Origin: Caryophanales bacterium UBA6769
GTDB taxonomy: Bacteria > Bacillota > Bacilli > Bacillales > UBA6769
Direction of reading: 5' to 3'
Assembly (NCBI GenBank): GCA_002453275.1
Contig: DKGN01000068.1
Location: 1-15,192, forward strand
DNA length: 15,192 bases
Part shown: piece after piece, positions 1 through 6,012 of the stretch
Numbering within the stretch: position 1 is the first letter of the stretch
Layout: every line of letters starts with the position of its first letter
The notes under the pieces: model-generated
Databases searched by the model: none
Seen by the model: the letters and a program-made list of their open reading frames with translations, nothing else
Told to the model about the DNA's origin: nothing
Program-made: the position numbers and the translations under genes

Positions 1-29
1 CGAGACTCAATATTGAGTCTCGTTATGTT
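1..29 (-). terminator. Palindromic hairpin after the VanY-type gene
   Basis: A perfect 22-base palindrome at positions 1-22 can fold as CGAGACTCA / TGAGTCTCG with an ATAT loop. It lies just past the stop codon of the carboxypeptidase gene, as expected for its transcription terminator. The T-run on the minus strand would fall outside the window, so only the stem is seen. On the plus strand the stem is followed by a T-rich stretch (TTATGTTTT), so it may also end transcription entering from the left. Confidence 0.65.
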
Positions 30-824
30 TTATTGATCGACTTGCTCGATCCCTGTTAAATATTCCTCTAACGTTATATTTTTCTTTTTGATAATCTGTG
101 CATGTTCTTTGCCTACATATCGGATATGCCATGGTTCATAATCATACCCCGTTATATTTTCCTTACCCTTTTCATAACGAATAATAAACCCGAATTTATG
201 TGCATTTTCCTCTACCCACTTACCTTCGATTGTATCTTCAAATTCAACCACTAATCCAAACTGAACATCTACACTTGTTACATCCATTGATAACCCTGTT
301 TGATGCTCACTCTGGCCAGGCTGAGCACTGACTTTGTTGGCATTTTCCAATCCACCTAATCTTTTTGTGTTCGAAGCAAAGATTTCTTTTTGCCTTTCAA
401 AGGATCGATAGCCTGATTGAGCAAATAAATTAACCTTTTCTTGTTTTGCTTGTTTAAACATAGTTTCTAATGCTTCAGCCGCTTCTTTTCTCATCATTTT
501 CTTTTCAAGATCTTCTTCAAATGGAAACGGCACATCAGGAATAACTAAATCTTTCGGCTTATAACCTTTAGGCAGATTTCGCTCTTTATTTGCTACTACT
601 AAAACATCATCAGCATTCGTCACTTCTTTTTGTCCATCTGCATTCACGGTGACTGTTTCTTCCAAACGACTATTTTTCAATGGATCTGCTGAGCGACTTT
701 TTTCAGCAGACTGACTGCTTTCTTCCCCCACACTCGTTTGTTTACTTTTTGTTTTGTTCCAAGTATCAGGGCTGCATCCTAAAGTTGTCGATATAAGAAA
801 CAAAGCCACAATTATTTTCTTCAT
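30..824 (-). CDS. VanY-type D-alanyl-D-alanine carboxypeptidase lipoprotein
   Basis: Predicted zinc D,D-carboxypeptidase (peptidase M15B, VanY/YodJ-like) that removes the terminal D-Ala from peptidoglycan stem peptides outside the membrane. The 264-residue protein starts with a short signal peptide (KK at 2-3, hydrophobic 4-15) ending in TTLGC, so Cys17 is the likely lipidated residue, although the lipobox is not canonical (Thr at -3, Leu at -2). Residues about 18-85 are a charged, low-complexity linker. The catalytic domain follows: SGYRS (137-141), QSEHQTG with zinc ligand His174, Asp181, and EPWHIRYVG with Glu230 and His233. All key residues are present. A ribosome binding site (GAGAGG, 8 bases before ATG) supports the start. 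No clear promoter lies between it and the yneF terminator, so it may be expressed by read-through. The family is secure; the exact substrate is inferred. Confidence 0.93.
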   Translation of the reverse strand: MKKIIVALFLISTTLGCSPDTWNKTKSKQTSVGEESSQSAEKSRSADPLKNSRLEETVTVNADGQKEVTNADDVLVVANKERNLPKGYKPKDLVIPDVPFPFEEDLEKKMMRKEAAEALETMFKQAKQEKVNLFAQSGYRSFERQKEIFASNTKRLGGLENANKVSAQPGQSEHQTGLSMDVTSVDVQFGLVVEFEDTIEGKWVEENAHKFGFIIRYEKGKENITGYDYEPWHIRYVGKEHAQIIKKKNITLEEYLTGIEQVDQ

Positions 825-840
825 TGCCTAAACCTCTCAT

Positions 841-877
841 CTTATTTAAAGAAATAAAGCACTCAAATTGAGTGCTT
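841..877 (-). terminator. Rho-independent terminator after yneF
   Basis: On the minus strand, five bases past the yneF stop codon, AAGCACTC and GAGTGCTT form an 8 bp stem (extendable to 10) around a short AT loop. It is followed by the T-rich tract TTATTTCTTT. It separates yneF from the carboxypeptidase gene downstream. Confidence 0.85.
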
Positions 878-881
878 AGGA

Positions 882-1097
882 TTATTTATCCATTTGGCTT
901 TGCATCGCTTTCATCATTTGATTAATTTTCTTTTGTGAAGGCTTTTGACCCATTTGCATCATCATCACTCGAAGCATATTTTCATTAATTGGTGGATTCT
1001 TTTTCAAATAGCTCATCATATATTTACGCGCAATGAAAAAGCCTAATGCGACACCCGCTATCAAGCAAAGGGCACCTACTAAAATATATATCCACAT
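882..1097 (-). CDS. yneF: YneF family small membrane protein (UPF0154)
   Basis: A 71-residue protein closely resembling Bacillus subtilis YneF, a conserved protein of unknown function. A single membrane helix (about residues 3-21, ending GVALGFFIA) is followed by RKYMMSYLKKNPPINE and a Met/Lys/Gln-rich cytoplasmic tail (MMMQMGQKPSQKKINQMMKAM), the hallmark of the family. An in-frame ATG 66 bases upstream exists, but I chose the ATG at 1097 because GGGAGGGA sits just before it and because family members begin directly at the membrane helix. As in B. subtilis it lies next to sirA and tkt. It has a possible promoter at 1175-1204 and its own terminator. No reaction or partner can be read from the sequence. 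Confidence 0.93.
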   Translation of the reverse strand: MWIYILVGALCLIAGVALGFFIARKYMMSYLKKNPPINENMLRVMMMQMGQKPSQKKINQMMKAMQSQMDK

Positions 1098-1174
1098 ATC
1101 ATTCCCTCCCTTATCCCTATAAAACATGTCCAAAAGAAGTGGAGTTAGCATTTCTTTGGTCAATTATCCTCACT

Positions 1175-1204
1175 ATTTTACTCTAATTCTCCACGATTGT
1201 ACAA
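1175..1204 (-). promoter_or_regulatory. Possible sigma-A promoter for yneF
   Basis: On the minus strand TTGTAC (1204-1199) and TAAAAT (1180-1175) are separated by 18 bases, giving a transcript start about 70 bases before the yneF ATG. The boxes are reasonable but the region is AT-rich, so a chance match is possible. Confidence 0.4.
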
Positions 1205-1315
1205 TAAGATAATGAGGGAATCTAGGGATAAAAAGCTAACATGATTAAACATATGTCGGATTTTGTCACAATTTGCTTTAGTCTCCGAATTATTTTGTTT
1301 CGACGTAAGTAAAAG

Positions 1316-1756
1316 TTAAACAAGTTCAGCCTTTTTAATTGGGTTAAGCCACCCATAATTAGAGTTTTTAAAATCAAGTGCAAGAAAACTTGATTCAACT
1401 TTCCGAAGGATTTCAAAAATAACTGTTTCCGCTTCAGTAGCTCCATAAGAATACAGAGACAAATAATTACGATTTAACACTAATACGGCTTTACTACCAT
1501 ATTCCTCTAAATGAATTTCATAAGATTTCTTAGCCTCATAGCTTTGCACTTCATGTCCGAGTTCTGCTAAGAGGGTTTGATGTAAATCCGTCAATGGTAA
1601 TTCCTTCGTTACATAGTGAATTTGTTTTTTGATTATTGAATGATAGGGAGATACTATATTTTCCGCTTCAAAGAATAATTGATATAACATTTCTTCTTTA
1701 CCAAAATAATTTTTTGCTACATCTTGTTCCATTAAATAAATCACATACCGCCTCAT
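1316..1756 (-). CDS. sirA: SirA, sporulation inhibitor of replication
   Basis: A 146-residue protein of the SirA (YneE) family. In Bacillus subtilis SirA is made at the onset of sporulation, binds domain I of the initiator DnaA and blocks new rounds of replication. Family features visible here are the N-terminal RRYVIYLMEQDVAKNYFGKE segment, the ATEAETVIFEILRKV helix and the C-terminal YGWLNP (residues 134-139). The ATG at 1756 is preceded by a perfect AAGGAGG seven bases upstream, which rules out the longer reading frame beginning at 1819. Its place between yneF and tkt is the same as in B. subtilis. The tkt terminator and a separate promoter with Spo0A-box-like sites lie upstream, so it appears to be its own transcription unit. 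SirA proteins diverge quickly, so the assignment rests on the motifs and on gene order together. Confidence 0.9.
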   Translation of the reverse strand: MRRYVIYLMEQDVAKNYFGKEEMLYQLFFEAENIVSPYHSIIKKQIHYVTKELPLTDLHQTLLAELGHEVQSYEAKKSYEIHLEEYGSKAVLVLNRNYLSLYSYGATEAETVIFEILRKVESSFLALDFKNSNYGWLNPIKKAELV

Positions 1757-1786
1757 CAACAGTCCTCCTTCTTCAAATTTACATCC

Positions 1787-1821
1787 ATTATACATAATCT
1801 TCAGAAAAATCATTGTCACAA
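1787..1821 (-). promoter_or_regulatory. sirA promoter with a wide spacer
   Basis: On the minus strand a perfect -10 box TATAAT (1792-1787) lies about 30 bases before the sirA ATG. The best -35 match is GTGACA (five of six to TTGACA), but the spacer is 21 bases instead of 17. A stretched spacer is typical of promoters that Spo0A activates with sigma-A, spoIIG being the known example. The -35 region overlaps a 0A-box-like sequence at 1812-1821. Confidence 0.55.
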
Positions 1822-1853
1822 TATGTTAAAATAAACCACTAGTTTCGTCGAAA
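1812..1853 (+). promoter_or_regulatory. Two Spo0A-box-like sites upstream of sirA
   Basis: Compared with the 0A-box consensus TTTGTCRAAA, the plus strand reads TTCGTCGAAA at 1844-1853 (one mismatch) and ATTGTCACAA at 1812-1821 (two mismatches). Relative to the predicted sirA transcript start near 1780 they are centred around -68 and -36, positions used by phosphorylated Spo0A for activation. In B. subtilis sirA is known to be switched on by Spo0A. Confidence 0.5.
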
Positions 1854-1885
1854 GTTTATCGTATGTAAAAGCGGCTCACCTTCGA

Positions 1886-1919
1886 TCAAAAAACTCCCCT
1901 TCAACAAGAGAAGGAGAGT
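1886..1919 (-). terminator. Rho-independent terminator after tkt
   Basis: On the minus strand ACTCTCCTTC and GAAGGGGAGT pair over 10 bp (one G-U pair) around a seven-base loop, followed directly by TTTTTT. It lies about 20 bases past the tkt stop codon. Confidence 0.9.
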
Positions 1920-1940
1920 GTAAATTGCCTATACTTACAT

Positions 1941-3944
1941 TTACTGATTTATTAATTGCTTCACTTTCTTCATAACATTTTCGACTGTAAATCCGTATTC
2001 CTCAATCACAACATCCCCTGGTGCTGATGCTCCAAACTGATCGATTGCAAGGACGTCTCCAGATTCACCAATATATTTGCTCCACCCTAGTGAAGCGCCC
2101 ATTTCAATTGCTAGACGATGTTTCACATTCGGTGGAATAACTGTTTGCTTATATTCTTTCGATTGTTCTTCAAACCGATCCCATGAAGGCATACTGACTA
2201 CATTCACATAAATGCCCTCACGCTCAAGTTCATTCTGTGCTTCAATCGCTAGATTTACTTCCGATCCGCTAGCGAGTAAGAGTGCATCAATCTCACGTTT
2301 TTCACTTTTTGAAACTATGTACGCACCCTTGTTCACACCGTCATAAGCTTGTTCAGCTGTACATGCAATTGTGTTAAGACCTTGTCGAGTTAGCACAAGG
2401 GCTGTTGGTTTTTCTTCACTTTCCAAAGCTAGTCTCCAGGCTGCCACTGTTTCATTTCCATCAGCTGGGCGAATAACTGACAGTCCAGGCATAGCCCGTA
2501 ATGAGGCCAATTGTTCGATCGGCTCATGTGTAGGACCATCTTCTCCAACAGCAATACTATCGTGTGTGAATACATACGTAACAGGAATTCTCATCAACGC
2601 AGCGAGTCGAATTGCAGGTCGTAAGTAATCAGAGAAGACGAAAAAGGTTGCGCCAAAAACTTTTAACCCACCATGAAGGGCCATTCCGTTTAATGTCGAA
2701 CCCATCGCAAATTCCCGAACACCAAACCAAACGTTACGACCTTGATAAGCTTGTGCAGAAAAATTCTCTTCTTTGTTCATTAAGGTCTTATTTGAGCTTG
2801 CTAGATCAGCGGACCCCCCAATGAATTGGGGTAAAACTTCCGATACCGAATTGATTACTTTACTTGAGGCATCACGAGTTGCCAACTTTTCTCCCTCTTC
2901 AAAAACGGGAAGGTGATCTTCAAATTGCGCTGGCAATGTATTGTTGATTGCATTTTCAAACTGATGGGCTAGTTCAGGATAAGCCTGTTTATATTGCTCA
3001 AATTGGGCTACCCAATGTTTTTCCTTTTGAATGCCAGCCTCTTTCAACTCGTTGAAATGTTCTTTAACGGTTTCTGGAACATAAAAAGGTTCCTCATAAG
3101 ACCATTCATAGTATTGTTTAGTCAATACAGCTTCATCTTTTCCTAATGGAGCTCCATGAGAGTCTGATTTTCCGCTTTTGTTCGGAGAACCATAACCAAT
3201 TGTCGTTTTCACTTCAATTAAAGTAGGTTTGTTTAATTCGGATTTCGCGTCTTCCAAAGCTTTTAAAATGGCATCAATATCATTCCCATCTTCAACCCGG
3301 ATGACTTGCCAACCATACGCTTCAAACCGCTGTGCAACATTCTCAGAGAAGGCCAAGTTTAATTCACCATCAAGGGATATATCATTTGAATCATACATCA
3401 CGATTAAACGGCCAAGTTTTAGATGGCCAGCTAATGAAGCTGCTTCGGCTGAAACACCTTCCATTAAATCACCATCACCACAAATGCTATACGTATAATG
3501 ATCAACAATGTCAAACCTATCCCGATTATATGTTGAAGCTAAGTGTCTTTCCGCCATCGCCATACCAACCGCCATCGCAATTCCTTGACCTAATGGCCCT
3601 GTCGTTGCTTCAACGCCAGGTGTATAACGATACTCTGGATGGCCAGGCGTATTGCTTCCCCACTGCCTAAAGTTCTTTAAATCATCGATTGTCACACCGT
3701 AACCAAACAAATGCAATAAACTATACAAAAGCATTGAACCGTGTCCGGCAGACAACACAAACCGATCACGATTTACCCAATCCGGATTCTGGGGGTTATG
3801 ATCCATCATCTTCGACCAGAGAGCATATGCCATGGGAGCGGCGCCCATAGGCATACCTGGGTGTCCAGAATTAGCACGTTCAATCGCATCAATAGATAGT
3901 GTGCGAATAGTATTGACTGCTAACTTCTTAATTTGATTACTCAT
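1941..3944 (-). CDS. tkt: Transketolase
   Basis: Thiamine-diphosphate enzyme of the non-oxidative pentose phosphate pathway. It moves two-carbon units between ketose and aldose phosphates in the cytoplasm, linking glycolysis to ribose-5-phosphate and erythrose-4-phosphate supply. At 667 residues it is full length. The N-terminal ThDP domain carries SGHPGMPMGAAPMAY (His28), TGPLGQG (115-121) and the GDGD...N cofactor motif (156-159, Asn187). The middle domain has the catalytic Glu411 in REFAMG and HDSIAVGEDGPTHEP (461-475). The C-terminal domain is intact. A stop codon closely upstream fixes the ATG; the AGAGGAG ribosome binding site is 12 bases away, somewhat long. It follows ynzC by 56 bases and has no clear promoter of its own, so the two are probably co-transcribed. 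Confidence 0.98.
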   Translation of the reverse strand: MSNQIKKLAVNTIRTLSIDAIERANSGHPGMPMGAAPMAYALWSKMMDHNPQNPDWVNRDRFVLSAGHGSMLLYSLLHLFGYGVTIDDLKNFRQWGSNTPGHPEYRYTPGVEATTGPLGQGIAMAVGMAMAERHLASTYNRDRFDIVDHYTYSICGDGDLMEGVSAEAASLAGHLKLGRLIVMYDSNDISLDGELNLAFSENVAQRFEAYGWQVIRVEDGNDIDAILKALEDAKSELNKPTLIEVKTTIGYGSPNKSGKSDSHGAPLGKDEAVLTKQYYEWSYEEPFYVPETVKEHFNELKEAGIQKEKHWVAQFEQYKQAYPELAHQFENAINNTLPAQFEDHLPVFEEGEKLATRDASSKVINSVSEVLPQFIGGSADLASSNKTLMNKEENFSAQAYQGRNVWFGVREFAMGSTLNGMALHGGLKVFGATFFVFSDYLRPAIRLAALMRIPVTYVFTHDSIAVGEDGPTHEPIEQLASLRAMPGLSVIRPADGNETVAAWRLALESEEKPTALVLTRQGLNTIACTAEQAYDGVNKGAYIVSKSEKREIDALLLASGSEVNLAIEAQNELEREGIYVNVVSMPSWDRFEEQSKEYKQTVIPPNVKHRLAIEMGASLGWSKYIGESGDVLAIDQFGASAPGDVVIEEYGFTVENVMKKVKQLINQ

Positions 3945-4000
3945 GTCTATTATCTACTCCTCTTATTATCGTTTATACAAAATGACTCTTTATGTGATGT

Positions 4001-4228
4001 TCAATTTTTAGAACGCATTGCTTTGCTGCGCTTCAGCTTTTCCGGGGTAACGTCATTACCTGTTTCATCAACAACTTTTAAGTTTTGTAACTGATTTTTA
4101 AAGGCGGATCGAAACCTTTTTAAATAACGTTCCCGTAATTGCTTCTGCTCTTTCTTTTCTTCAGCAGTCAACCCTACTGTTTTTGCCTTTTGGGCCAGTG
4201 TGTTAATTCGATTGAGTTCTGAATTCAA
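4001..4228 (-). CDS. ynzC: YnzC family protein (DUF896, UPF0291)
   Basis: A small (about 75 residues), charged, cytoplasmic protein of the DUF896 family, whose B. subtilis member YnzC folds as a two-helix hairpin and has no established function. The family core RINTLAQKAK...LTAEEKKEQKQLRERYLKRFR is followed by GNDVTPEKLK near the C terminus. The start is uncertain. The frame has no ATG; TTG at 4228 lies 12 bases after GAGGAG, whereas TTG at 4240 abuts it with no spacing, so I prefer 4228. In B. subtilis ynzC is the last gene of the LexA-regulated yneA-yneB-ynzC operon. Here yneA and yneB are missing and ynzC directly faces lexA across a 172-base gap. Confidence 0.88.
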   Translation of the reverse strand: MNSELNRINTLAQKAKTVGLTAEEKKEQKQLRERYLKRFRSAFKNQLQNLKVVDETGNDVTPEKLKRSKAMRSKN

Positions 4229-4258
4229 GTTTCTACTCAACTCCTCTTTCTAATCATC

Positions 4259-4276
4259 AATGAAACTTGTTTCATT
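4259..4276. repeat. Palindrome in the ynzC leader
   Basis: AATGAAAC-TT-GTTTCATT is a perfect 8 bp inverted repeat with a two-base centre. It lies about a dozen bases upstream of the ynzC ribosome binding site (4241-4247). Its size and symmetry fit a repressor operator, or a small hairpin in the transcript near the ribosome binding site. No protein can be assigned to it. Confidence 0.45.
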
Positions 4277-4328
4277 TTATCATAAGGAACAACGATTTAC
4301 TTCAAATATAATGTATTCACTAAAACTA

Positions 4329-4340
4329 GAACTTATGTTT
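4329..4340 (+). promoter_or_regulatory. SOS box (LexA operator) of lexA
   Basis: GAACTTATGTTT matches the core of the Bacillus SOS box (consensus CGAAC-N4-GTTYC), although the outer C bases are lost on both sides. It ends inside the -35 box of the lexA promoter, which is where a repressor would block polymerase, so lexA is predicted to be autoregulated. Confidence 0.6.
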
Positions 4341-4367
4341 GTATTAAAGGTTCGATTTTGGTATACT
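4339..4367 (+). promoter_or_regulatory. Sigma-A promoter of lexA
   Basis: TTGTAT (4339-4344) and TATACT (4362-4367) are separated by exactly 17 bases. They lie 34 bases before the lexA ATG and overlap the SOS box. This is the best promoter in the divergent gap. Confidence 0.75.
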
Positions 4368-4400
4368 TAACCAAAGAAATTTCATGAAAAGAGGTGCAAT

Positions 4401-5012
4401 ATGCTCAAAATCTCAAAAAGACAGCAATCAATTTTAAATTTTATTAAAGATGAAGTGAAAAAGAAAGGGTATCCACCTTCAGTTAGAGAAATTGGTGAGG
4501 CTGTTGGACTCGCCTCTAGCTCAACCGTACACGGTCATTTAGCCCGATTAGAAAAAAAGGGATTTATCAAACGAGATCCAACAAAACCAAGAGCGATTGA
4601 GATTTTACATAAAGATGATTCAGAGTCTGACTCAGAAAGTATTAGTATCCCGATCATCGGTAAGGTTACTGCTGGCCAACCAATTACTGCAATAGAAAAT
4701 ATTGAAGACTATTTTTCTTTACCAAAAAGCTTTGCATCAGATAATTCCTTTATGCTCGTAATTGAGGGTGACAGCATGATTGAGGCAGGGATTTTTGACA
4801 AAGACTATGTGATTGTGAAGCAACAGCCTACAGCAAATAATGGCGATATTATTGTTGCGATGACAGAAGACAATGAAGCGACCGTTAAACGCTTTTATAA
4901 GGAAAATGGCTACATACGACTCCAACCAGAAAATGCTTCTCTTGAACCGATTATTATAGAAAATTGTACTATACTTGGAAAAGTTACAGGTGTGTTTAGA
5001 GCAATTTCTTAA
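4401..5012 (+). CDS. lexA: LexA, SOS response repressor
   Basis: Master repressor of the DNA-damage (SOS) response. It binds SOS boxes as a dimer and is inactivated by self-cleavage when RecA filaments form on single-stranded DNA. The 203-residue protein has the winged HTH domain (2-69, including KGYPPSVREIGEAVGLASSS and TVHGHLARLEKKGFI), an acidic linker (71-80), and a complete S24 peptidase domain: cleavage site Ala91-Gly92 in KVTAGQP, nucleophile Ser125 in GDSM and general base Lys163 in ATVKRF. The linker is short and rich in Asp and Ser. The ATG at 4401 has AAGAGGTG four bases upstream. It has its own promoter, an overlapping SOS box and a terminator. The usual divergent partner yneA (the SOS cell-division inhibitor) is absent. 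Confidence 0.98.
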   Translation: MLKISKRQQSILNFIKDEVKKKGYPPSVREIGEAVGLASSSTVHGHLARLEKKGFIKRDPTKPRAIEILHKDDSESDSESISIPIIGKVTAGQPITAIENIEDYFSLPKSFASDNSFMLVIEGDSMIEAGIFDKDYVIVKQQPTANNGDIIVAMTEDNEATVKRFYKENGYIRLQPENASLEPIIIENCTILGKVTGVFRAIS

Positions 5013-5029
5013 CCTTTAGCGTATATCGT

Positions 5030-5058
5030 AAAAGCTGTTCACTATGACAGCTTTTTTT
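5030..5058 (+). terminator. Rho-independent terminator after lexA
   Basis: AAAGCTGT (5031-5038) pairs with ACAGCTTT (5047-5054) around an eight-base loop and runs into seven Ts. It separates lexA from the HTH-S24 gene. Confidence 0.9.
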
Positions 5059-5070
5059 ATTTCCCTTCCT

Positions 5071-5088
5071 TGTGTTGTATTAAACACA
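5071..5088. promoter_or_regulatory. Operator-like palindrome, copy 1
   Basis: TGTGTT-N6-AACACA is a perfect 6 bp inverted repeat with a six-base centre, just after the lexA terminator. It has the same architecture (TGTRTT-N6-AAYACA) as the copy at 5136-5153, 65 bases downstream, which overlaps the promoter of the HTH-S24 gene. Confidence 0.45.
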
Positions 5089-5121
5089 GGAGAAGTCCAG
5101 GCGTGTTGTTTATGTTCCGTA

Positions 5122-5150
5122 TTTACATTTTGGTTTGTATTTATTACAAT
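5122..5150 (+). promoter_or_regulatory. Sigma-A promoter of the HTH-S24 gene
   Basis: TTTACA (5122-5127), a 17-base spacer and TACAAT (5145-5150) each differ from consensus at one base. Transcription would start near 5157, leaving a very short leader before the TTG start at 5172. Confidence 0.7.
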
Positions 5151-5153
5151 ACA
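5136..5153. promoter_or_regulatory. Operator-like palindrome, copy 2, over the -10 box
   Basis: TGTATT-N6-AATACA is a 6 bp inverted repeat with a six-base centre that covers the -10 box of the HTH-S24 gene. A dimeric HTH protein bound here would block transcription, so autorepression by the encoded regulator is likely. The matching copy at 5071-5088 is about six helical turns upstream, on the same face of the DNA. Confidence 0.5.
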
Positions 5154-5171
5154 TGTAAGGGGATGATATTA

Positions 5172-5846
5172 TTGGACAATTCGCTTGGTGAATTATTAGA
5201 GGCTGTTCGAATAGAAAAGGGACTGTCTTTGCGAGAGGCAGCAGAATTAACGAAGTTAGGTCATTCCTACATTCGGGATTTAGAGTTAGGAACGAATCGA
5301 AGAACAGGTAAAGTGCTCGCTCCATCAGTGAACTCTCTTAAAAAAATCGCACACGCTTATGAGCTTGATTTATATATGTTACTTGATAAAGCGGGCTTAA
5401 TTGATTTGGAAGAAATTCACCAGACTACTCAGCTAGCAAGTCCTGTTAACGAACCGATACTTATTCCCCTCTTCCATACGATAGTTCCCGATTTAGCGAA
5501 GGTTCCGTCCACACATGTTGATTACGTGTATTTTCCTATCCAAGGTAGGAAACAACCTGACTTCGCCATCCAAATGCAAGGAGATTCTATGAGGAACGCC
5601 GACATCGATGATGGAGATATCATCTACTTCCATGCAAGTGGCCAACCAGAATTTAATGGACAAATCGTAGCTGCTCAACATATCGATAACGAGGAAGTAT
5701 TTATTCGGCGCCTTACTTGGGATTCGCAATTCCCTACCTATTGTTTAATCCCCGAAAACACAAGTTATCGCAAAAGTCATATTCCCTTTCATCAGCTCAA
5801 AACTCATGGTGTCTATTGCGGACATTTTAAACCCGAAAAAACATAA
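5172..5846 (+). CDS. XRE-type HTH regulator with an inactive S24 (LexA/CI-like) domain
   Basis: A 224-residue predicted transcription regulator with an N-terminal XRE-type HTH domain (about 5-76, with LSLREAAELTKLGHSYIRDLELG as the helix-turn-helix) and a C-terminal S24 domain like LexA and phage CI (about 95-218). Aligned with LexA, Ser139 in QMQGDSM is kept, but the Ala-Gly bond is Pro106-Asp107 (IVPDLA) and the catalytic Lys is Arg179 (VFIRRL), so self-cleavage should not occur. I chose the TTG at 5172: AAGGGG lies nine bases upstream, whereas the ATG at 5163 touches it and earlier ATGs precede the predicted transcript start. It sits directly after lexA with its own promoter and two operator-like palindromes. 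Phage CI-like repressors look similar, but no phage genes are nearby. Targets are unknown. Confidence 0.88.
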   Translation: MDNSLGELLEAVRIEKGLSLREAAELTKLGHSYIRDLELGTNRRTGKVLAPSVNSLKKIAHAYELDLYMLLDKAGLIDLEEIHQTTQLASPVNEPILIPLFHTIVPDLAKVPSTHVDYVYFPIQGRKQPDFAIQMQGDSMRNADIDDGDIIYFHASGQPEFNGQIVAAQHIDNEEVFIRRLTWDSQFPTYCLIPENTSYRKSHIPFHQLKTHGVYCGHFKPEKT

Positions 5847-6012
5847 AACATTAAACTATTTTCTTACATGCTTCATGTTTATTCGACAATCCTATAAATT
5901 AAGCATGGTGTATGTTTATGCAACATCTTTATTTAAAAGCTTTAATTTTACGTTCGCTATATTAGTAAAGTTATTGCTTTTTAATTTATTATTTTAATAT
6001 AATTATTTTCAT
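5847..6012. other. AT-rich spacer between convergent genes
   Basis: This stretch lies between the HTH-S24 gene and the 3' end of the metallophosphoesterase gene. No convincing gene was seen, and no strong terminator for the HTH-S24 gene. It holds the weak inverted repeat CATGCTT (5868-5874) / AAGCATG (5901-5907) and two near-identical 14-base direct repeats (5875-5888 and 5912-5925, 12 of 14 identical). Promoter-like boxes such as TTGCTT-N18-TATAAT at 5974-6003 are expected by chance in DNA this rich in A and T. Confidence 0.3.

Noticed and set aside
1098..1163. 22-residue N-terminal extension of YneF
   Set aside because: It reads through the GGGAGGGA ribosome binding site, and family members begin directly at the membrane helix.
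1222..1446. 74-codon minus-strand frame overlapping the end of sirA
   Set aside because: It overlaps sirA in another frame, has no family resemblance and is just an open stretch of AT-rich DNA.
5070..5171. Longer N terminus for the HTH-S24 protein, starting at ATG 5070
   Set aside because: It would start upstream of the predicted promoter, lacks a good ribosome binding site, and the extra residues do not match HTH-family N termini.
5806..5997. 63-codon frame at the end of the HTH-S24 gene running into the AT-rich spacer
   Set aside because: Its Phe/Leu-rich composition is what AT-rich noncoding DNA gives, and it has no ribosome binding site; the S24 domain is complete without it.
5974..6003. 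Promoter-like TTGCTT-N18-TATAAT on the plus strand
   Set aside because: The stretch is almost entirely A and T, so such boxes are expected by chance, and it would transcribe only antisense to the phosphoesterase gene.
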